Positions 22,841 to 34,789 of a DNA stretch of 64,000 bases are shown one piece after another (within the stretch, counting starts at the first letter, position 1; each line of letters begins with the position of its first letter). Both the position numbers and the translations under genes were made by a program. Under the pieces are notes generated by a model that saw nothing but the letters and a program-made list of their open reading frames with translations, did not search any database and was not told the DNA's origin. The DNA is from Epiperipatus broadwayi (lineage: Eukaryota; Onychophora; Udeonychophora; Euonychophora; Peripatidae), in the NCBI GenBank assembly GCA_028023455.1, contig JAQFVV010012403.1, positions 1,180,001-1,244,000 on the forward strand, in the 5' to 3' direction.

Positions 22841-24718
22841 CTAAATCCCCCTTATCTTTTCCCAAACCCGCATAAAAACAAATAATTCACTTTGTGTATA
22901 ATCACTCTTTTCATATTTATTTTTCCACAACTTCATTATATGTACCCTTTCTGTTTTCAAACATTTACATTCAATTAACAAATGCCTAATATTTTCAATT
23001 CCTTCCTTACATAATTTACAAAATAAATCACCCATATTTTTCCATTTACATGTATATTCTTTTATAGCTAAAGATCCTGTTTGAGCCTTAAACAATAAAC
23101 TATTTTCCTTACTATTATCATATATTAACTCACACCTAATATTCTGTTTATTTCTATATATATTTAAACTCTTTTTACTCTCCATACTATTTCTCCATCT
23201 CTCTAACTCCCTAGTCTTTATTAATAAATTTATTCTTTTATCCCATTCCTTACTACTAAAGCACTCAATAATCCTCTTAACACAATCATCCCATCTTTTG
23301 TACAAATATACTGATATAAATTCTTTATCCAAATCTTTTGCATACCGCATTACCTTTCTCACCCATCTTGTTACCTGCCCTTTACTCATAACCCAATTAA
23401 ATACTATTTTAGCTATTCTTTTATTATCCATAAACTGCAATCTACCAAACATTTTCATTTTACTTTTTGCATCTCTCATATGAAAACTTGACCATCCCAT
23501 TTCTCCTTGAATTGCCTCCCTTGCTGTCCATACTTCTGCATCCAATGCATGTCTTCCTACTTCCCTTTGAGCTTTTTCTAAATAATCTAATATCTTTTTA
23601 CTAACATATAATGCATCATTACCATATGTTAACCCTGCTACTGCAACTCCTTTCCATATAATTCTAGCTACATCATATTTATTATATGAAAATACTGTTA
23701 ATTTCTTTATCAATCCCTTTCTTTTCTTTGCTTCATTTATCAATTTTTTCTCCCATTCATCCAAATAATTTTTCTGATTACTTAAAATAATTCCCAAATA
23801 ACTATATCTATTCACCACACTTAACTTAATATCTCCCAATAAAAATTCTACATCTTCTTTTTCCTCAGTATTAACCATCATTATATTTGATTTTTCTTCA
23901 CTAAATTTAATCCCCATCTCTTTACCCACCCTTGCACATGTCCTCAACATAACTTCCATATCTTCTCTTTTTTCTGCGCACAAAAATATATCATCCGCAA
24001 AAAAAAGACCTGACAAAATATATACTCCCTTACTACCTATTAACGGTATCTCTATCCCTCTTCCTAATCTTTCTATTGCTCTTTCCATTTCACTCAAATA
24101 CAACACAAACAAAATAGGTGACATAGGGCATCCTTGCCTTAGTTCCACCCCATTTTTAACTTTAATTGATTCTATATTCTCTAATTGATATATATAATAA
24201 TTATTTTCATATAATTTCTTAATAATATCTATTAAAGCTTCATCCATTCCCAAATTTGCTAAACTTATCCATAATCTATTTCTATTTACTCTATCATATG
24301 CCTTCTCCATATTTATAAAACTCATATATAACTGTTTATCTGCATTCCTACTCATATCCATAAGTTGTGTAACTACAAATAAACTATCTCCTATACACCT
24401 ATCTAATCTAAAACCTCCTTGCATTTCACCCACTACATTATTCCCTTCCATCCATTTTACAACTTTACTAGCCACCATATATGAGAAAACTTTATATAAA
24501 ACTGATGTTACCGCTATTGGTCTATAATTATTCAACTTTCTATGATTCTTACCCTTTCCTTTAAATAATAACCTTACTCTTGTATTACTCCAACTACTTG
24601 GGAAAACTCTATTCTGTGCCATTTTATTAAAATAGGATAATAACTTTACTTTTGCCCTATATCCTAAATTCATTACCATCTCTACTGCCCATCCATCTAA
24701 ACCTCTTTGCCTTCCCAC
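22841..24718 (-). pseudogene. LINE reverse transcriptase and CCHC knuckle (downstream part of ORF)
   Basis: A 625-residue open segment. RT motifs in order: 'LLFKGKGKNHRKLNNYRPI' (50-68); 'FINMEKAYDRV' (134-144), motif A; 'RQGCPMSPILF' (194-204), motif B; 'FFADDIFLC' (239-247), motif C with FADD; then 'YSYLGIIL' (305-312), usual just after the palm. The C-terminal CX2CX8HX4C knuckle is at 567-584 ('CKLCKEG...HLLIEC'). Motif A should read FID; here residue 136 is Asn (AAT at 24313-24311), so a catalytic Asp is lost and the enzyme is predicted inactive. The first codons overlap the upstream segment out of frame: the two fit as one ORF broken by a single frameshift near 24708. The Met start is not native. 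Confidence 0.9.
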
Positions 24719-25679
24719 TTTTCAATTTCTTCTCTACCTCATTTAGTTCATTTTCTGAAAAGCTAATATTCCCATTACTATATTCTTTCATATTTTTTAA
24801 CATTCTATCATTCACATCTAACATCTTTTCTATATTCATTACATAACTATTTAAGATTCTCTCTAAATCTTCTCTAGAACTACACTCAGTTCCCTCGTCA
24901 TCTAGTAATACTAACTCTCTCTCCCCTACATTTCTCCTTTTAATATAATTCCAAATTTTTTTACTTCCATCTCTTCCACTTTTATTAATATCCTCCAACA
25001 CTTTACTATTCAATTTCATTCTCTCTTTATAAATATCTATTTTAGCCAACTTCTTCTTTTCTAAGTACTTTTCCCATTTAGCATTAATATCTTTTTCACT
25101 TTCCTTATTCTTAATAGCACACTTATATTCTCTACATGCTTCTTTCCTTTCTTTTACACTTTTACTAATTTTAATTTTTTTATTACTTTTATTCTTTTCA
25201 ATATTCTCACCTAAAACCCTATTTGCAACTTTTTCTACTTCCTTACACCAATCCTTATACTCATCCTTAACCCACTCTTCCATTATTTCTTCAACTTGTA
25301 TTTTATACTCTTCCAACTTATTCTTATCATTCACTCTCCATCCACATCTTTCACTATTATTTCTACTTTTATTTCTATTCTCCATCACATTACTAACCAT
25401 TTCAATTACAATGAAATTATGATCACTAGTGCATACTTTTTCTTCATTATCAAATACCTTAATTTTCCGTATTTTATTTATTCTCTCTTTCTCTACCAAT
25501 ACATAATCTATTGTGTGAAATATATTATTTCTGGACCATGTGTATTGTCCCTCATAAATATTTAATAAATTTCCATTACTCAAATTTACTTTCTGACAAA
25601 AATTCTTCAAAAGCTGTCCATTTTTATTATCTACATCATCAATTTCTTCAATATGTCCATTCATATCCCCTATAACCAT
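24657..25679 (-). pseudogene. LINE endonuclease C-terminal half and linker (upstream part of ORF)
   Basis: A 340-residue open segment. Residues 4-9 'GDMNGH', 47-48 TW in 'GQYTWSR', 57-60 'IDYV' and 85-87 SDH match the second half of the apurinic-type (exonuclease-endonuclease-phosphatase) endonuclease used by LINEs to nick the target. Residues 100-330 form a charged, Lys/Glu-rich linker with helical character ('EKDINAKWEKYLEKKKLAK'). Upstream of Met1 the frame continues as 'SFKEKGKRI' and then breaks near 25740, so the N-terminal endonuclease motifs are missing. The last residues 'KSGKAKRFRWMGSRDG' run out of frame where 'LDGWAVEMVMN' should follow, showing the frameshift. Confidence 0.85.
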
Positions 25680-25837
25680 TATTCTCTTCCCCTTTTCTTT
25701 AAAACTTTGTATATCCTTAACTAAACATTCGTATATGTTTCTATTTCACTCCAATATAATTTGACTATCTCCAGTAGCTATATAAAACTATAGCCACCAT
25801 CCATTCTTGTCTACCCAACCTTATTTCAAACCACAAG

Positions 25838-25925
25838 TAAACTCTTCATACAGTAGTGCCACCTAATGCAAGTCATAGTAATCACCTTGGTCAAAAAAGT
25901 GTGCATAAAAATTAATTGAAAAGTT
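25838..25925 (+). repeat. Diverged FB-A fragment
   Basis: Contains 'CATACAGTAGTGCCACC' and 'AGTCATAGTAATCACC', then 'GTGCATAAAA', the same order as in the FB-A copies. It abuts the truncated LINE. Confidence 0.6.
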
Positions 25926-26075
25926 TATATTAGTCTGATAGATAATAACGATTTTTCTAAAGGTGAGTGTGGTTGCATGTTTTGGGAATAATAATTATTG
26001 TTATTTATCACATAGAAAAAAAATTCTAGAAATTATTTTGTTACACCAAAGTATATGTAAATACAAATGTAAGAG

Positions 26076-26174
26076 GTTTTTTTTTTTTCATGTGTCATAG
26101 CATCAGACGGGAAGTGAACCCACTAACCTGGGACAACTGCTTGTAAAGCAGCTGTCACTGACCTCTTGACCACC
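26076..26174 (-). mobile_element. tRNA-derived SINE with 10-bp target-site duplication
   Basis: The minus strand starts 'GGTGGTCAAGAGGTCAGTGA' (A-box region), has an anticodon-like loop TTTACAA within 'GCTGCTTTACAAGCAG' (TAC, Val-like), and then 'GTGGGTTCACTTCCC' (B-box region). A short tail 'GATGCTATGACACATG' follows and then an A run of 12-13. Exact 'AATGTAAGAG' direct repeats lie at 26066-26075 and 26175-26184. It is a retroposed tRNA-like unit rather than a working tRNA: the acceptor arms do not pair well and a tail plus poly-A is present. A second copy sits at 49890-49991. Confidence 0.85.
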
Positions 26175-26184
26175 AATGTAAGAG

Positions 26185-26815
26185 TTTTAACGTATAAATA
26201 AAAATATAAAAGTATAAATATAATAATTTTTTAATGTTCTACTTTTTCTGTACTTTTTGTTAAATAAATTTTTATAAAATTATTTTGTTTCAATTTGCAA
26301 CTTTTTCACAGGAATGGAAAGGGATCACATTGAAATTTAACTTGCACAAAGGGCATCTAACCCATGGAGCAGCTCTGTTCATAGATAATTACTGTCATTT
26401 AATACATTCATTATTAAACATTAAAATTAGCCTTTATGATTAAAAATTATTATATATCTTTAACACAAATATGTTACTTTTATATTAAAAATTCAATATA
26501 TAATGATTAATATTTTACAATACTTGACTTTTTAATCCACTTTCCATTTTTTCTTTTTATTAGTGTTCCAGGCTTAAATCTTTTTAAAAGTAGAATTGCA
26601 AAAATTTATAATACATCATTAAACATATGATTATAGATAAAATGTGAAAAAATTCTCAAGATGTATTTCATTATGAATCGTGTCTCATCAGTAGGCTCCT
26701 GTCATTATACTTTAACAAACATTAAATAATCATATTTTATTTATAATTCTAATAAATTTAATAAACAGGTAAAAACCTATGGCTATTAAAATAAAATAAT
26801 CAAATGGCTTTATTG
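26185..26815. other. AT-rich non-coding stretch
   Basis: No gene or clear repeat recognised. Confidence 0.5.
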
Positions 26816-26816
26816 C

Positions 26817-26925
26817 TTGGAAGTTTATAATAAGTTCAAACCCGAAAAGTTTCAGAAACTGAAATCAATCTAAAGACTCTCCAATTCAGAAGCAGAATAC
26901 TTTACCACTGTATCAAACCATGAAA
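26817..26925 (-). repeat. Possible tRNA-like SINE relic
   Basis: The minus strand reads 'TTTGATACAGTGGTAAAGTA' (A-box-like) and ends 'TTCGGGTTTGAAC' (B-box-like) about 70 nt later. No poly-A or direct repeats were found. Weak. Confidence 0.3.
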
Positions 26926-27003
26926 GTATCTAAGGCTATTATAGAGAATTATTATTATAATATGCACAATTGGACATAGTTGCTTTTATGAATAAGATTA
27001 TAC

Positions 27004-27100
27004 ACCTCATTGACGATGCCAGTAGTAGAAACTGGTCTGGGTTGGGAATATTCTCAAAGCTTGTTAAAAGCTTATTTTGCAAGCTCTATATATAACATTT
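27004..27100 (+). repeat. Single arm of the family at 36190-36767
   Basis: Shares 'CCTCATTGACGATGCCAGTA', 'GAAACTGGTCTG' and 'AAAGCTTGTTAAAAGCT' with the palindrome at 36190-36767. An open frame at 27010-27216 arises from it and is not a gene. Confidence 0.55.
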
Positions 27101-27490
27101 TCAGTGCTATAAACCTATGGGTATTAAAAAGTAGTACTAAAATTTATAATCTTATTCATGAAGCAACTAATTTCAAATGTCATATCATGATAATAATTCT
27201 CTGTAAGATCCTATAGCTATTTTAATAAATTTGTAAATAACATCTATTTTCATCCAATTATCTCTATTGTTATACAGTAAATAAATCAAACCTCAGAACT
27301 CTTGAATCGGGAAAACATTAAATTAGTAGACGTTCATCTTTATAATACACTTATCAAAATAGCATACAATTTCAATTAACAATCTATATAAATTTTAATA
27401 ATTTTAAGAAATTCATAAATAAATTGCAACTATTAAATATATAATAGTGAGAATATATAATAATTCATGGAACAACTAAGTCTGAATGTA
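27101..27490. other. AT-rich non-coding stretch
   Basis: Nothing recognisable. Confidence 0.5.
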
Positions 27491-27511
27491 ATATTACAAT
27501 AATAATATATG

Positions 27512-27659
27512 CGTATAAAATGCGATCATAGGGATCTCTACAGGTGTTTTAACCACAAGCTTATGCTATGGAAGCTTGTGATTAAAACACCTGTAGAGAT
27601 CCCTACGATCGCATTTTATACACATATTATCGAGGTTATACCCTCAGTAAAAATTTATA
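27512..27659 (+). mobile_element. FB-C hairpin insertion with 19-bp target-site duplication
   Basis: Exact direct repeats 'ATTACAATAATAATATATG' lie at 27493-27511 and 27660-27678. The insert is a hairpin: left arm about 27512-27566 and right arm 27572-27624 are near reverse complements ('GGGATCTCTACAGGTG' against 'CACCTGTAGAGATCCCTA'). The right arm continues to 'GAGGTTATACCCTCAGTAAA' whereas the left arm stops short, so the unit looks 5'-truncated with an intact, A-rich 3' end, as in LINE-mobilised elements. Confidence 0.75.
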
Positions 27660-27679
27660 ATTACAATAATAATATATGT

Positions 27680-30004
27680 ATCTGTATTAAAGAAACATAA
27701 TAATTTCTAATCTGAAACTAAGTGCTGGTAATGAAGTTGTTAAAAACATTATTTATAAGTGAATGTGCTATTTGTAAATTGAATCCATACAATTAGATAT
27801 AATCAATGGCAAAAAAATCATTGGATTATGCAATTACTTGTGCCAACTGATGAGACCTGATCCACATCAAAATGCATAGGGGAATTCATTTCCTTTCTGT
27901 GTATTGCAACTCAATTCTGTCATTTCTAGCACATTGGGAGATAAATCATTTGATTATTTTAAATTTTTAAAAAATCTAAATGTATGGATTGTTTTATTTG
28001 AAAAAGTATATGACTTATTAAAAATTTCTTTTATATTTATGTATTCATATTTAATAGCAAAATATGTATTATTTTAATCAATGAAAGCATTTACTGAAAA
28101 CCAAAATAAGTGGTTGAGAACATAATGCTATAATATTTCCATTCTCAGACTAGTTTTTAGCTTTCTATATATTTTAAAAGACTTCAGTTTTAGATCAACT
28201 GTAAGCACCCTCCCCACCCTTTGATTAGAAAGGATAATACTAACATAATATCACTGAGGTAGAAACCAGAATCTGCTTTAGAAATTAGGATATCATATCA
28301 TTATAAAATATGATATTTATTGGTTACACAAGTTTACAATAGATGGCTCTTTTGTAGGGTGAAAATAATTGTTCTTTAAAGCATATGATTAGGTAGATGA
28401 GAAAATCATATAATATAATTACTAATATATAGTATTTTGGTAAACCTAAACAATAATTGTTTTATGTTACAAAATCTTGGAACAATAATATTTTCTAGAT
28501 ACCAAAGGTTTGAATCAACAATGTTTTCTAAGTAATATCCTGCAATATACTCATACCCAAATATCTAGTTAATTTACTCCACAGATTAATTAGAAATGAT
28601 TATGAAATATTAGCCCACCAATAATTATGAACTTAGAGGCAATTAACTTTTGAATCTAATCTGGAAGACAGTGTGAATCTTAGAATTCATGACAAGTCTA
28701 CAAAATCAAGAAAACCAACTCAGAGGAAGAAGAAACTACTAGATATGTATGCTTATTCTTGCAGTGTCCCTGTACTTGGTAAGCTCAAGTACACAGCCCA
28801 TGGCTATTACATCTTGCCTGGACATTATTATTAGATTTGTAATCCTTCAGGTTATTTAGGCTTTAAATATAACAAAATGTAAATAATCGTAATAAAAATA
28901 TTCTAGTGTTAGATTTTATAATGCTCCATTTTTAGAAACTACTTAATTAAACTAATCCATTTTTGAATTGAATACATTTTATTTAACCACCAGTTATATT
29001 TTTCAGATTTTGTAAACGGTCACAAGATAGGGTTTTCTCAATATAACAATTATGTGTAAATTCAAATCATTTTTGAATATATATATATAGTGATTTTTTA
29101 AAATGAACTTTGAAAAAATCATTTAATATTTAAACGTATTAAAAATTTAATAAGAAAGGAGTGCGGAGACATTAATGGCAGTAAAAATGTAAATTTAAGC
29201 TAAAATATTTATAAATAAAAAAACAAATATTATTTTAACAAAGTTACATAAAAGTTTAATGAGAGCTGTAAATTATTAATTTACCTTTTTAGTGCTTTAA
29301 AGATATTTTTGATAAGTAATTAAAAACTATTATCTTGAATATTATAATTTTTTATGAATTTTTAATGCACTAAATGTATAATTTAATGTATACAAAAACA
29401 TACATTTTGTACCTCTAAAATAGTGCGTGATGTATGAAATGGTTAGAAGAGTAGAATGGAGTAGATATAATGCAGATCAATGATAAATGCTACAGCTAAT
29501 AAGAACTATGTGTATTGATTCAGTATTATATTTTTCGTACAGGTATCTCTATTCACCCCTTTATTCTGGTTATAAAATACTACATATGAATAAAAATATT
29601 TATAGTATAGAAAATTGATGGATTTACAATTGTAATTTCATTTAGTAGGGTCCCACCATACGGAGTGAGGAAGGCTACATTCAAGTGATGACAACTAAAA
29701 TTAGAACTTCTTTTATCTACCTTTCATGAGTGAAAGTTTCTATATTACTTTAATTTCACTTTTAGATATATGAAATGTCTAACTGATATTGATTGATAAC
29801 TTTTGTGATGGTCAATCATTAGAGCAAAATTCTGCTAGAGCAGAAAGAACTCAAATGTCCATTTAGTATTTCTATTCTGATTGGTGCATAGAAAATAATT
29901 TACATTTTAAAAAAAATAATTACATTTTTATAGTACAACATTGACATACTGTATTGTTAAACTGTAAACAATATGTGCATTTTCTGTTTACCTACTCTGA
30001 CATT
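27680..30004. other. AT-rich non-coding stretch
   Basis: No gene, RNA or repeat family recognised in about 2.3 kb. TA run near 29080-29088. Confidence 0.55.
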
Positions 30005-30300
30005 CTCTATTGACTATTATTATGATGTATTTAACTTATCCTCCTACATTTCCAATTACTATCAATCCATTTCAGGATAAAACACTCCAAGTTTAATTCA
30101 ATTTCTACAACATCTTTTCTCCACATTACACAAAGAAGCATTCTTATATCATCCATCCATCTCACACATGGTCTCTTTCTAGGTCGTTTACAATTTTTGG
30201 AGTCCAACCCTATCTCAGCCTTAATTTTTTTAATGATGTCAGTGATACCTATTTCTTCTCTCACCCAGGTGTCTTGTTCTTACTCTCTTCTTGTTTTTCC
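30005..30300 (-). pseudogene. RTE-type LINE C-terminal relic
   Basis: A minus-strand open frame of 77 codons (30031-30264) contains 'CKRPRKRPCVRWMDDIRM' and 'CVMWRKDVVEIEL', and ends near 'FILKWIDSNW', matching the RTE C-terminus (RPRGRPPTRWxDDI...W...L...W..NG) and the copy at 15045-15440. Only the last 80 or so residues remain, so this is a short 5'-truncated insertion. Confidence 0.75.
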
Positions 30301-30473
30301 TAACAAAACATAAACTTGCACATTTTTGTAAAATTTCATTTTTACATAAAAAAACAATAAAACACTTTTCTAAAATAACTTTATCATTTCAATATATATA
30401 TACAGCGTTCTTTAAACTTAATTAATTTTGTAATATTTGAATACAAGTATAATGCTTATACTAAAATTTAATT

Positions 30474-30880
30474 GTAATTAGAGGGGATTTGAACACAGAC
30501 TTTCAAAATCCTTTCAACTATCCAATCCATCTTATATAACCCGACACACATGACCACATACATGTGAGAAAGATAAATGATCTACAACATATTGGTCTAA
30601 ATCATCATCTCCCCCTCCCCCCCCACATATATATATATATATAAGTAGTGTTCAGTTTATTAAAGTTTGAAGATTTGCGATCTTAATGTAAACTGAGCAC
30701 TGATTATAGATATGTGTGGGGGATGATGATCTGGATGAACTGATGAGTGGGTGTTTTAGCACAAAACACATATATTGGAGATCATTTATTTCTTTCACAT
30801 ATATGTGGTCATGTGCGTCAATCATATAAGATGGAGTGGAGAGCTGAAGGGAGCTTAAAAGTCTGTGTTCAGAATTAATT
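30474..30880. repeat. FB-B foldback (inverted dimer)
   Basis: Left arm 30474-30640 ('TTTGAACACAGACTTTCAA', 'GATAAATGATCTACAACATA') mirrors right arm 30655-30880 ('GGAGATCATTTATTTCTTTC', 'AAAGTCTGTGTTC'). A C-rich tract 'CCCCCTCCCCCCCCAC' followed by (TA)n lies near the centre. Open frame 30652-30912 is a by-product. Confidence 0.8.
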
Positions 30881-31265
30881 TTGATTGAGTATTTATGCAG
30901 GAATTGAACCATTAAGATTTTATAAGTTGTTACTTTCTATTTATTGAAATATATTATCAGTACTTAAAATTATCTAAGAAATTTAAATATCCGTACAGTT
31001 ATTTCCTTTCTTTCTTCTTTTCGATATTTTGACTTGCAAAATTCTAAAAAAATTTAGATTCATCGCAGGAAAGGGAGGAAAACTGAAATTCTCAGCAAAT
31101 CATTCGTTCTAATTGCTAAAATATCTTAATTCAAGAGAAATCTTTTGATATTAGTTTTGTTTTCCTTTTGACTTTTCTACGATGAAAGAGGAATAATATA
31201 TTTTGTAAGTTAAAATGCATGCCTGCTCACACACATATATTTCAATTAAACACATTTATTGCAAT
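30881..31265. other. AT-rich non-coding stretch
   Basis: Nothing recognisable. Confidence 0.45.
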
Positions 31266-31267
31266 TA

Positions 31268-31727
31268 CAATAATATTAAATATAATATATAAGGGACTCG
31301 ATCTCAGACTTTTACACGACCCTCAGCTCTCCATGCCATCTCATATCGCTGACTCACCTGATCATACACATATTGAAAAGATAAATAATCACCAATATAC
31401 GTATTTCATGCTAAAACAGCAATCATCAGTTGGTCCAGATTACTATCTTCACACATATATACAATCAGTGCTCAGCTTTATATTCAGATAGCTGAGCACT
31501 GATTGTATATATGTGTGGAGATAGTAATCTGGACCAACTGATGATTGCTGGTTTAGCATGAAATACGAATATTGGTGATTATTTATCTTTTCAACATGTG
31601 TATGATAAGGTAGGTCAGCAATAGGAGATGGCATGGAGAGCTGAGGGTCGTGTGAAAGTCTAAGATCAAGTCCCTTATATATTACATTATATATGTGCTG
31701 GTGTGTGTAAGTCTGTACAGTGTATTA
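31268..31727. repeat. FB-B foldback, best conserved inverted dimer
   Basis: Arms 31278-31487 and 31490-31690 are about 200 bp each and nearly identical in reverse ('ATACAATCAGTGCTCAGC' and 'GCTGAGCACTGATTGTAT' meet at the centre near 31489). Almost no loop remains. The overlapping open frames 31219-31491 (+) and 31449-31634 (-) encode related peptides because the DNA is palindromic; they are not genes. Possible 9-bp direct repeats AATAATATT flank it (31269 and 31733), but these are pure A/T. Confidence 0.85.
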
Positions 31728-31729
31728 AT

Positions 31730-32695
31730 TTAAATAATATTGAATAATAAAATCTATTCTTTGTAATAATTGAATAATAGCTATATAAATAATATTTTAT
31801 TAATGATTATAAATAAATGATGCTACTGCTATATAAAAAATTAAAATCTATTAATTATTTAAATAAAATTAGTACTATTAATATTATTTATATTTTTATA
31901 AGTATACATAGCAAACATACGTTTCAGATCTTACACATTAAATCTGACCATCATTACATAATAAAATAATTCGGTTGATTTTTCAATTCCTCGAAAAAAT
32001 AATCACTCTCTTTCTCTCTCACTTACACCCCTCAGGCACCTTTAGTTTTGTGTTTCAGTGATATACTTTATTGTACAATAAATAGGTTACATGAATTTTT
32101 ACAATGTTTTTGCCAGTGTTACAATGTCATGACAGATCTAACAAATGTGTTATCAATTAGAAAACTTACAGCAGTTCAAATAGGTTTACAAATTACGAAT
32201 TACTGATTACATTTTAACATAGATGATTACAGTACAATTAAAGGAGATAAGATTAAATAGAAATATTTTACAGTGTAGAAATATTTACATTAGCCATTAT
32301 ACATTTATTATTATTTGTAATGATTTCTTTCTTTTTACTTATTTATGTGTTCCAAATCAAACTTCATTGTTCATAAAAAGTTACATTGTTGAAAACTACC
32401 TAGCTTTGGAACAAACAGATAGATATTGTTACAGTTCAAATAGATTTTTAGGCAGGTATCTGATAAATGTAAACTTGTAAACTGTGTATTTTCCTATGTT
32501 CTATTTTCATTGTCTGAGGGTTTAGTTCATCAGTTTAACATAGTTTTTAATTGAAATAAATATATCCTTTGGACTATTCTACACACAGATGTGGTGTTTA
32601 AAAATTGTTGAAAAAGAGATATGTAAAGAAACAAAAAATAATAATTGTTCTTGTTACAGCAAAAGTCATTTGGTTTTTGAGGTTATGCTTTGTTT
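31730..32695. other. AT-rich non-coding stretch
   Basis: No gene is seen. The part from about 32036 may be 3' untranslated sequence of the LINE relic to its right, but this is inference from position only. Confidence 0.4.
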
Positions 32696-32956
32696 TTAGG
32701 TTTTTAATAGTGACCTTGTAGCAGCAAATATACCTGGGTGTGCAATTTTGCCATCTCTGGCTTTCAGTTGTTTGAGCTTATTAGAGAATGTGGCTAGGTC
32801 CCTTCTAGTGTTGTTTCTAAGGCAGAAAGTACATCTTGTGTACCACAAGGTATATAAACAAAAAGTTGCTGCATGGGCTGTTAGTATTGAGCCTTTACTG
32901 AGTGTCACTATTAGGTTATCAAGGGTGATGTTATTTTGTTTATATGTGTTAATCAT
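32696..32956 (-). pseudogene. Probable LINE C-terminal tail relic
   Basis: An 86-codon minus-strand frame includes 'FCLYTLWYTRCTF' and 'DLATFSNKLKQLKARDGK'. This matches in pattern the tail of the LINE at 16751-17250 ('NFAIWLTRCKAIF', then 'CFCNLIKTFKKQ') and similar tails (h-W-x-TRN/C) after the RT zinc knuckle. The knuckle itself is not present. Low confidence. Confidence 0.4.
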
Positions 32957-33059
32957 AATTTCTCAGGTAATAAGACTAGATTACATTTTGCTATTTATTA
33001 ACAAATTTTTCTGTTCTTACTACAGTTGTGATATTTATAGAACTTTTAATAATTAATAA

Positions 33060-34780
33060 ATGCTTAATGGTAGACTAAATTGATTTCAGATATATATGAC
33101 TATACAAGTAAATGGGCTTAGATCGAAGAAATTGATAGATTTTTTAATTTGCACTGATAGCTTCATAATACAACAAAAATGTCTGTTAGAGAAAAAGTAC
33201 ACCAGATTAAATAAGGTCAAGTGTTATTTTTCAAAAATCTAAAAACTTATCACTGATGAAAGCCATAAACTAGAGACTAGTATGGGAATATTGGAAAGGC
33301 AACACTGGGTAAGAATTTATTAAGCAATACCATTGGCATTTGCTTATTACTAAAAAGTTTACTAGCGGGAGTAATTGTAGTGAGAATAGAAGTTCCTAAT
33401 ATTTTGTTCAAGGCAGATTAAATTTTTTACATAATGTAATGTCATGACCAATCATAATCAAATAATAACATTGTTTTGTGCTACCATTTGCTGTTGATAT
33501 ATATATAAAACATACTCTCCAAGAGTTCCCCAAAACAATAGCTATCTGAGATATGGTGATGGATTTAATGTTTTATTTGCTTGTTTTAGCCTCAAAATGG
33601 TGATATCCATGCATTTTGAATAAATATGGTCAAATAGAAGTATTTGCAAATAAATATTTTAATGGAAGTGTTCAGGTTTATGCAAACTGATCAGTTAATT
33701 AAAGCCAAATGAAATGGTGTTTTTTTTTCACTATCCATGGCAGTTCATCCAATGAAAATAAAAATACCTAGATATCATGGTGTATACATATGCACATTAA
33801 AATAACACTGGATGAGAAAGTATTTTATGCAACCATTATCCCTTATGAAAATATTAATGGCAAATGACTCTGATCATATAATCAAACTAAGCTAACAGTT
33901 AAATAAATAGCCATGTGATTTATAATAAAAACAGATTCCATAAGTTTTCTGGAATCAATTAACAATGATAACATGACCAGTGAGTGTGACAATATTGAAA
34001 AATGAGAAAAAAGAAAATGCTCTCATGATTGGAAGATTTTGAGGATATAATGTACACTCTTTCAGATAATACACATTTCCTATGAATAAGGTTTAATATC
34101 CATGCTCTTTATTATTAACTATAAAATCTTTTTTTTTTGGTAGATGAAATCAAAAACATTTCATAACGCGAATGTGTAAATATAAATATTAGCAGTCTTG
34201 TGCCATTAAGTTCCATATAAAAAGTAGGCAACAGCAAGTAAATTGTAGAAATGATGATCTTAAATCCTTCCTAACTATAATCTGCCTTTGATACACTCAA
34301 TCATTGAAAAATGTCAACTAATATATTGGATGAGATTAACTAAATATTTGGGGTTCCTAAAATACAAAAAAAAACACTTTTATCATATAAGCACACAATA
34401 AAAATATGGAGACATGACACCTATTTTCAAATACAAAATATTATAATGGATAATTATTTCAATTAAGAAACTGAAACCAAATTTAATTTATCTTTTAAAT
34501 TAATACCTTGCAGTATCTAAATGGTCAATTTCTATTTTAACAAATACAGAAATGAGGTTTTGATTTCCAAGAATTCTCTTTTCAAAATCTTTAGAATTTT
34601 ATACCTGTATAAAAATATGAATGTGATAATATTAGATCACTCCTCATTTATGATTATATGATTGCACTATATTTATATAATAGACCTGAATTGATATTTC
34701 ATTTAATTACTGAAATAAATTTAGCACTGCCAACAAAGTCTTACCCAGTGATGTTGGTGGGTGAATTGAATGCATAATAA
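33060..34780. other. AT-rich non-coding stretch
   Basis: No gene is seen. A short FB-A-like fragment ('CACTGATGAAAGCCATAAAC', 'AGAGACTAGTATGG') sits at 33250-33300. Confidence 0.5.
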
Positions 34781-34789
34781 GTATAGTTT

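Larger units (their letters stand above)
22667..25835 (-). mobile_element. LINE (non-LTR retrotransposon), 5'-truncated
   Basis: A minus-strand element whose 3' end (low coordinate) carries short ATGTG/CATCA repeats (22667-22680, 'AATGTGATGTGATG'). A 3' untranslated segment ('TCTCAGCAATTATGCCCAG') follows, then the coding region 22841-25679 with decayed coding sequence to about 25800. The protein has an endonuclease, a reverse transcriptase and a C-terminal CCHC knuckle. The 5' end is lost: only the second half of the endonuclease remains and the frame breaks near 25740. A 3'-end fragment of the same family lies at 51718-51825 and a coding fragment at 11925-12560. Clade not assigned; the FADD box and knuckle fit the large jockey/CR1/L2/I assemblage. 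Confidence 0.85.

Noticed and set aside
24652-25565. Plus-strand frames with Phe/Ile-rich, membrane-like peptides
   Set aside because: Antisense of the Lys/Glu-rich LINE protein; AT-rich antisense codons mimic membrane segments.
31219-31634. Open frames on both strands with similar peptides
   Set aside because: They arise from the FB-B palindrome, which reads the same on both strands.
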